From assembly GCF_043641665.1 (NCBI RefSeq), contig NC_092183.1, positions 15,214,501 through 15,278,500 on the forward strand: a DNA stretch of 64,000 nt. The letters run 5' to 3'. Every line of letters starts with the position of its first letter. Position 1 is the first letter of the stretch. Shown in pieces: positions 58,801-64,000 of the stretch. This stretch comes from Enoplosus armatus (Eukaryota; Chordata; Actinopteri; Centrarchiformes; Enoplosidae). Position numbers and translations under genes: made by a program. Below the pieces are notes generated by a model. It was given only the letters and a program-made list of their open reading frames with translations, had not been told where the DNA came from and did no database searches.

Positions 58801-61800
58801 TCTGCATGTTGCTTTTCTTGGTATGGCTCTTACACCATCCATTCATCATTATCATCATCATCCTCTCACGGAAGCCACCGTAAGTGTCACTGGCACACAA
58901 CCTGCTCATGTAGTTGTTTGACACTTTTTCTCTTAAAAACTTTTATTGCGTCCCTGAAATTCAGATTTGAGCAGCACCTCAGCCATAGTTCACATAATTG
59001 TTTATACCACATTGTGTAGCAGTTTAGAGCTTCCCACTCCCTTCATCTTCTTCTCAGTGCTCTATCCTCACCTACATTCATCACCTCCTCCACGTTGTCC
59101 TCATCCCTCTCTTCTTCTCTCACTTCATCACTCTCCCTCCCTTCGTCATTCTGCCTGCCTTCTCTCTCTGTTTTAACATTCACGTTCCATCACCTGCCCT
59201 TGTGTCACGCAGTACACTCTGCATGCTAAACACCTCTTTCTCCTCCTCATCCACCTTTCCTCCTTTCCTCCTTTACCTCTAATTCTCATCCCACTGAAAT
59301 TACCCCCTCGTTTACCCTGTTGCTTTTCCTTTTTTCCTCTCCATTTTCCTCTTTTCTCTTCCACTTCCTCTGACCTTATAGTGGGTTATAGCTTTTGTTT
59401 TCACATTCCCTCTATTGTATGCACTTCTTTCATGCACTGATGGAATATAGACAGCATCTTAAGGCTTTCCTGCTTTTGTTGTATCCCTGTTGCTAAATCT
59501 TTGTGGCTGCCATGCAGCCTACATGCAACTGAGTTCATCGCTGGAGTGCAAGAGGATCAATGCGTTCTGAAATGACCTCTATGCAATCCCATAACCCGTA
59601 ACTCTGTCAGGCTATTGGCTCAGACTAGAATCACTGTAGTGGGAGCATTTATGATGGATCTGGTGCCTTTCGTGTTATGGATATGCCTGCTTCTGAGTTA
59701 TTATATTATAGTAATGTAAGAAAGAAGTATTCAGCTTAAATCACATTCCATAATTTATTTTAAAAGTTTGGTTGTAGGAGTAGGTATTGCTTTTTTTGAC
59801 AACTGGTGGGTGTCATTTTGGAACAAAACCCTTTGGCACAGGCATTCATGTAAAAACCAAAGCACAAGAACGTTGCTGTGTTTGGTACAAACACAATCAA
59901 ACAACAAGAAGAGCAAAATTTGCCACAGCTCCATCAAATTATGCAATGAAAAACGATGCCAGTTGCCAAGCGGCTATTGCACAGATCATACGGACAGGCC
60001 GTGGTTGTGTGATGTGTGCTGGGAGAGAGTTGAAATGACTCACAGTTCCGCCACTTACACTGCTTTCGATGATTATGATAATTTGCGCACAGCACTCCAC
60101 AAGCAGCTTTGTGGAGCGACATTAATCATCCCAGATTCACTCTGACTTCCTATACTCTCCACATTCCCCATCATTCTCTTTCTCTTCCTGTCTGACTTCC
60201 CTCTCTTTCTCCCTGTCTCCATGTTTTTCTTTCTTTCCCAGTCTTGGCTAATCACACACAGGAGGGGTGCTGCTGCTGAATTTTAATATTCATTTATACA
60301 GCAAGCCTTTGATGTCCCCCATCACCCCCTCAGTGCAGTGTAAGCACTTCTCTATCTCCTGCTCTGCCAGTACTGCCAGCCCAGAATATCTCCCTCTGCA
60401 CCCTGCGCTTTGAGTGTGTGTGTGTGTGTACTGACTGTAGATATTACCCAAGAAGCCCCAACAATGCAGGAATATATGAAGGCATTATAAGAGCAAATGG
60501 ACAAAGGGTGAAGGTGGCGCATGGATGAATGGATGGTCAAAAAAAACAAAGGCGAACATTAATAGGAGTGAATCGTAACTCTGGTTTGAGTGTCACACAG
60601 AGGTCAATAAGGAATTAAGTAATCTCAAATCAATCCCATCATGGAGTTTTGATCATCTATACTGATCTAAGCTACACAGGCACAAATCCACATATAAATA
60701 TAATCCATATATAAATACAGATTTATAATTGCATCACATCTGTGTCATAGTGTGTGCATGTTTATATATGCACACACATTATGAGTGTCTGTGTGGAAAC
60801 TGCAGCTCTGTGGGGTGTGTCTTTGGTAGTTAACCATGGCCTACTGTCTATATTTAGCCTTAAACCGTCTCCTTTCCCCCCCTGTGCTCCCCTGTGTGAC
60901 CCTCGCTCAGTGCTGCAGGCATTCCCATATCAGAACAGGGAGAGACGGCGCTGTCTTACACAGAGAGAACAAGTTTCTGTTGAGTAGCTGCATGCATTTG
61001 TTGTGTAGGTTTACATGTAGAGAGATAATGTATGAGAGGAAGTATAGACTTAAGTCAAATGTGGGAACTCTGCTTTAGTTTGAAGGTTCAGTTAGCTTGT
61101 TATCCATGTGGGCTATATAAGACAATGAGTATATGTAGTAGTCCTTTGACAGCCTCTCTTTCTGTGGTGTAACTATGGATGGTGGCGAGTTGGTAATTCG
61201 GTTGCCAGGGCGATCTGACTCCCCCGTGGGCAACAGGAGTGCTGGCGGTGGGTTTGGTGAGACGTTGGTGTTGCGGTACAAAGAGGTTCACAACTTCTTC
61301 TTCGTCCCCTTTAGGGAGCAGCCCATCTACAGCACACGGGCTCACGTCTTCCAGATTGACCCCAACACCAAGAAGAACTGGCTGCCCACCAGCAAGCATG
61401 CCGTGACTGTCTCCTACTTCTACGACAGCACGCGCAATGTCTACCGTATCATCAGCCTGGATGGCACCAAGGTGAGCAGTTGATTCTGATTGTTACTGTA
61501 CACCTTTCACACTCGCACACAAAACACAGATTTCATTATACCTCTCCGGCTGCATTCATTGTGTCATTATTAATTTCTGCCAACATGGTTTTATTAAGAT
61601 GTCAAACAGCCTTCCAGGAGATTTTAGTGGCACTGTGATCTACTGAGTGTTAATGGTGGTAATAAGCTCTGCACTGGAATCTAATGTGCAAACACATCTT
61701 AAAAGAGTTCAGCATTGCAGCCTGTCCCAAGACAGACAGCTCATGTTTCATTGTGTGTATGCATGCAACTACTGTATTTGCGTGTGCATGTCATACTGCA

Positions 61801-63681
61801 CTTCAGAGTCTTCACTTTATGTCTCAGGATATTCTTGTTAGAGAGGGATATATTTTGCGGTATGGTGTGATCGAGGTAGAGCTCGGCATGTCTTAAGGCA
61901 GAGGAGAGTTCGTCATAGGGACAGACCAGTCACACACATGAACGCTCCCCGCCAGTAATGGAGAGGAGGGGTGAAGTTAAATGAGAGAAACAAATGACAG
62001 AGTGAGAAGGATGTGTTGTAGGAGAAATAAGAAGAATGGCAAAGAGAGAAAAGTGTGAAGCCAGGTGAACGAGAAGGCCGGAAGAATGTGAATGACTGAT
62101 GGAAGCAAAGCAAGGTCGGAGAGTGTGTGTGCGTGAACCATTTCTGACGGTCAATTTAGCAACCATCTCATATCAAACACTCGATAGATATTTGATCACT
62201 AAATTCAACTGTTGTGTAACACACACACTCACTGACTGCTGCCCTTCTCATCATTACGTATTGATGCCAACCAGAATGTCAACCATTACACAACACTGCT
62301 ATTTGATCAGCCATCAGTTTGTTCTCCATTAGTGTTAATTAACAAATGAAGTTGATTTATATAAGATTTAGAGGTAGCCTTTTATTTTGGCTTAAGTAAA
62401 TTAAAGGATACAGCAGTAGATATATCTATCTATGTATTTCATATTGCCAACAAATCCCATGAAAAGACAAAAACCAACAATGTGTTAGTCCGTCTCTCAT
62501 TACTCTCTGACTTCCACAACCCTGTCTGTTGCACTCAGCCCAAGACCATTGGTTCCTACTGAAGATGTAAATCTTTAGAAACCAGTCATGAATATATACT
62601 TTCATTTTTACTACGATGTATTCGATGAACTAGAGTGTGACTCACTGTTTGTGTGTATGTGTATGTACAATGTTGCCAGATTTACCCTTTAACTTCAAGC
62701 TCTCAGTATTTCCTAGTCCCTCCACATCAGATATTTCTATCTGCCTCTCTGCCATCCCTCTATGTACCTACCAGTCATGTTTGTGTATTGCTCTTCGTGT
62801 CTTACTGATGGTGGACCACCGAATCCCCGGCTGAAGGCCCATCAAAGTCAAACTCAGCAGGTCTCTGTTAGCTTTCCAAGCATGGATTTTATCGTGATGG
62901 TGGGTGTGAGCCTGTGCTGCTGTAGACCGGAAGCTATATACTGTCAGACCTCCCCTGTCTCTCACACACACATACAAACTAATACACTGACAGTACTATT
63001 TGTTCAGATGAAGTATAGGGCTGCAACTATGATTATTTTCATTAGTATTGTTATCAATTAATCGTCTTTATTTTTTTTTCATTAATAGATTAGTCATTTA
63101 GTCTATAAAGAAAATGCTCATCACAATTATCCAGATGCCCCATGTGATGCACCGAAAGACATTGTTTTGTCTAACCAACAGTCCAAAACCAAAGATATTC
63201 AGTTTACAATTAAATAAACAGAGAAAAGTGGAAAATCCTCACATTTGAGAAGAAGGAAGTAAAACAATGCTTGCTATTTTTGCTTGAAAAATAACTGAAA
63301 CGTAGACGATACATTTTCTAGCAATCTACTAATTGATTAATCAACTGATTGTTTTGGCTCTACTGCAGTGCTGTTTGGAGAGTCTGAGAGACACGCAGAC
63401 ATAGAGAAAGCACATACTTGGGTCTAAACTCTCCTTGCCTCTTCATCTGACCTTCTCTCTCTCTACACACGCTCACACACACATATTAAACACACTGCAG
63501 TGATTAACTTAATTCAATATGTATTAAGTGTCTTGTCTCTGTCCTGCAGGCAATAATCAACAGCACCATCAGTCCCAACATGACGTTCACAAAGACCTCA
63601 CAGAAGTTTGGCCAATGGGCGGACAGTCGAGCTAACACTGTCTACGGCCTGGGATTCTCCACTGAGCATCATCTAGCCAAG
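55873..63681 (+). CDS. homer1: Homer scaffold protein 1, 5' part (EVH1 domain)
   Basis: Postsynaptic scaffold whose EVH1 domain binds PPxxF motifs of group-I mGluRs, IP3 receptors and Shank. Exons in window: 55873-55877 (ATGGG only), 61315-61471, 63550-63681. The donor after ATGGG is gtaagt. Joined they read [17 protein letters not shown], then [56 protein letters not shown] and [15 protein letters not shown]: 98 residues, nearly the whole EVH1 domain (about 1-110). Residues such as Ser in STRAH, Leu in WLPTSKH and Tyr in TVYGLGF fit HOMER1 better than HOMER2/3. The linker, coiled-coil exons and the exon for the short Homer1a form lie beyond the right edge. The sequence ends inside the following intron, so the gene is incomplete here. 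Confidence 0.95.
57994..58385. mobile_element. MITE-like teleost repeat
   Basis: Begins aaagggttggttcaccc and ends tactgaccctttaa; the ends are imperfect inverted repeats (aaagggt...accctttaa). The inner 390 bp are AT-rich and non-coding. The 'aaagggttagttcaccc' start is common in teleost intron repeats. Class not assigned. Confidence 0.65.
59030..59370. repeat. Pyrimidine-rich (CT) tract
   Basis: Strongly strand-biased C/T-rich low-complexity stretch in homer1 intron 1, with runs such as tcctcctcatccacctttcc. It produces spurious Lys/Glu/Arg-rich open frames on the minus strand. Confidence 0.75.
61472..63549 (+). other. homer1 intron 2
   Basis: A 2.1 kb intron; its right half holds a MITE-like repeat (63017-63361). 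No extra exon recognised. Confidence 0.7.
63017..63361 (+). mobile_element. MITE-like teleost repeat, forward copy
   Basis: Begins agggctgcaact and shows the family's internal marks: attattttcatta, ttaatcg, gatttagtc-like text, ccaaagatattcagttta, cacatttgagaag, and late ttgattaatcaactg. The end is eroded (ttttggctcta for the expected gttgcagctcta). The same family gives the partial reverse copy at 28990-29155. Confidence 0.75.
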
Positions 63682-63711
63682 GTACCACCTCCATCCAGCC
63701 ACATAGCCACC

Positions 63712-63744
<33 letters not shown>

Positions 63745-64000
63745 CCACGTACTCACAAACCACATCTACTATAAACCTTTTAGCATCAATCACTGGGTGG
63801 CTTCTCTTTTCTTTTTCTACCCCAGTCCCTGGATGACATTTCAACTCTCTTTTTCTTTTTACTCTAGTTGCTATAGCTTCTCTCAAAGTGTAGAATCTGC
63901 TTCGCAGTTAGCCCTAATGAGGCCTTTCTACGTGTGTCTGTGTGTTTATGAAAGTTATGTATATGTGTGTGTGTGTTCACTTGTGTGTGTGTGAGTAGGT
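63682..64000 (+). other. homer1 intron 3, cut by window end
   Basis: Begins gtaccacc after the EVH1 exon ending HHLAK. It contains CCCA/CA and TG microsatellites and no exon before the right edge. Confidence 0.8.
63708..63746. repeat. (CCCA)n/(CA)n tract after homer1 exon 3
   Basis: Four CCCA units running into about 12 CA units, starting 27 bp after the exon 3 donor at 63682. Further TG tracts occur at 63960-63995 near the window end. Confidence 0.9.

Larger units (their letters stand above)
55878..61314 (+). other. homer1 intron 1
   Basis: A 5.4 kb first intron. It holds a conserved-looking non-repetitive stretch at 56690-57060, a MITE-like element at 57994-58385, a CT-rich tract at 59030-59370, and an in-frame open extension at 61175-61314 directly before exon 2. 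The 163-codon open frame at 58528-59019 is low-complexity and not a gene. Confidence 0.65.

Noticed and set aside
58528..59019. 163-codon open frame in homer1 intron 1
   Set aside because: Asn/Ser/His/Cys-rich low complexity, no domain and no splice context; it runs into a CT-rich tract.

Overview
This window is nuclear DNA from a bony fish, most likely a teleost of the spiny-rayed (percomorph) type. The evidence is split genes with GT-AG introns, mostly short introns, many long (CA)n/(TG)n microsatellites, a tRNA-derived fish SINE with the familiar 'gtccttgggcaagac' core, and MITE-like teleost repeats beginning 'agggctgcaact'. The encoded proteins align residue by residue with vertebrate families recalled from knowledge. 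No bacterial, viral or CRISPR-like system was seen.

Six genes lie in the order serinc5(+) - thbs4(-) - mtx3(+) - cmya5(-) - tent2/papd4/gld2(-) - homer1(+). This is the content and order of human 5q14.1 (SERINC5-THBS4-MTX3-CMYA5-TENT2-HOMER1), so the window is an intact ancestral synteny block. serinc5 is cut on the left (its short first coding exon is not in the window). homer1 is cut on the right (only the EVH1-coding exons 1-3 are present). The four genes between them are complete. Joining exons by splice phase gives about 450 codons of serinc5, 954 residues of thrombospondin-4, 307 of metaxin-3, 1731 of Cmya5/myospryn, 484 of the Gld2-type poly(A) polymerase, and 98 codons of Homer1.

Layout: 1-4968 intron or upstream DNA of serinc5; 4969-16990 serinc5 with its 3' UTR; 16975-25600 thbs4, tail-to-tail with serinc5 and with candidate poly(A) signals only about 30 bp apart; 25601-28102 intergenic; 28103-33790 mtx3 with a long putative 3' UTR; 33791-35956 intergenic, convergent with cmya5; 35957-47012 cmya5; 47013-49299 cmya5 upstream DNA with a perfect MEF2 box; 49300-53600 tent2; 53600-55400 divergent tent2/homer1 interval with CRE sites; 55873 to the right end homer1.

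The genes do not form one pathway. Two are muscle or matrix genes (cmya5 costamere scaffold, thbs4 tendon and muscle matrix). The others are a membrane lipid-related protein (serinc5), a mitochondrial outer-membrane import factor (mtx3), a cytoplasmic poly(A) polymerase (tent2) and a postsynaptic scaffold (homer1). The most notable structures are a thbs4 intron made largely of a SINE that also forms the 5' splice site, a compact cmya5 lacking the huge central region of mammals and carrying a 23-nt microexon, closely packed convergent 3' ends, a foldback element, and several scattered MITE copies. Exon borders were found by hand from reading frame, splice sites and remembered homologues. No alignment was run.
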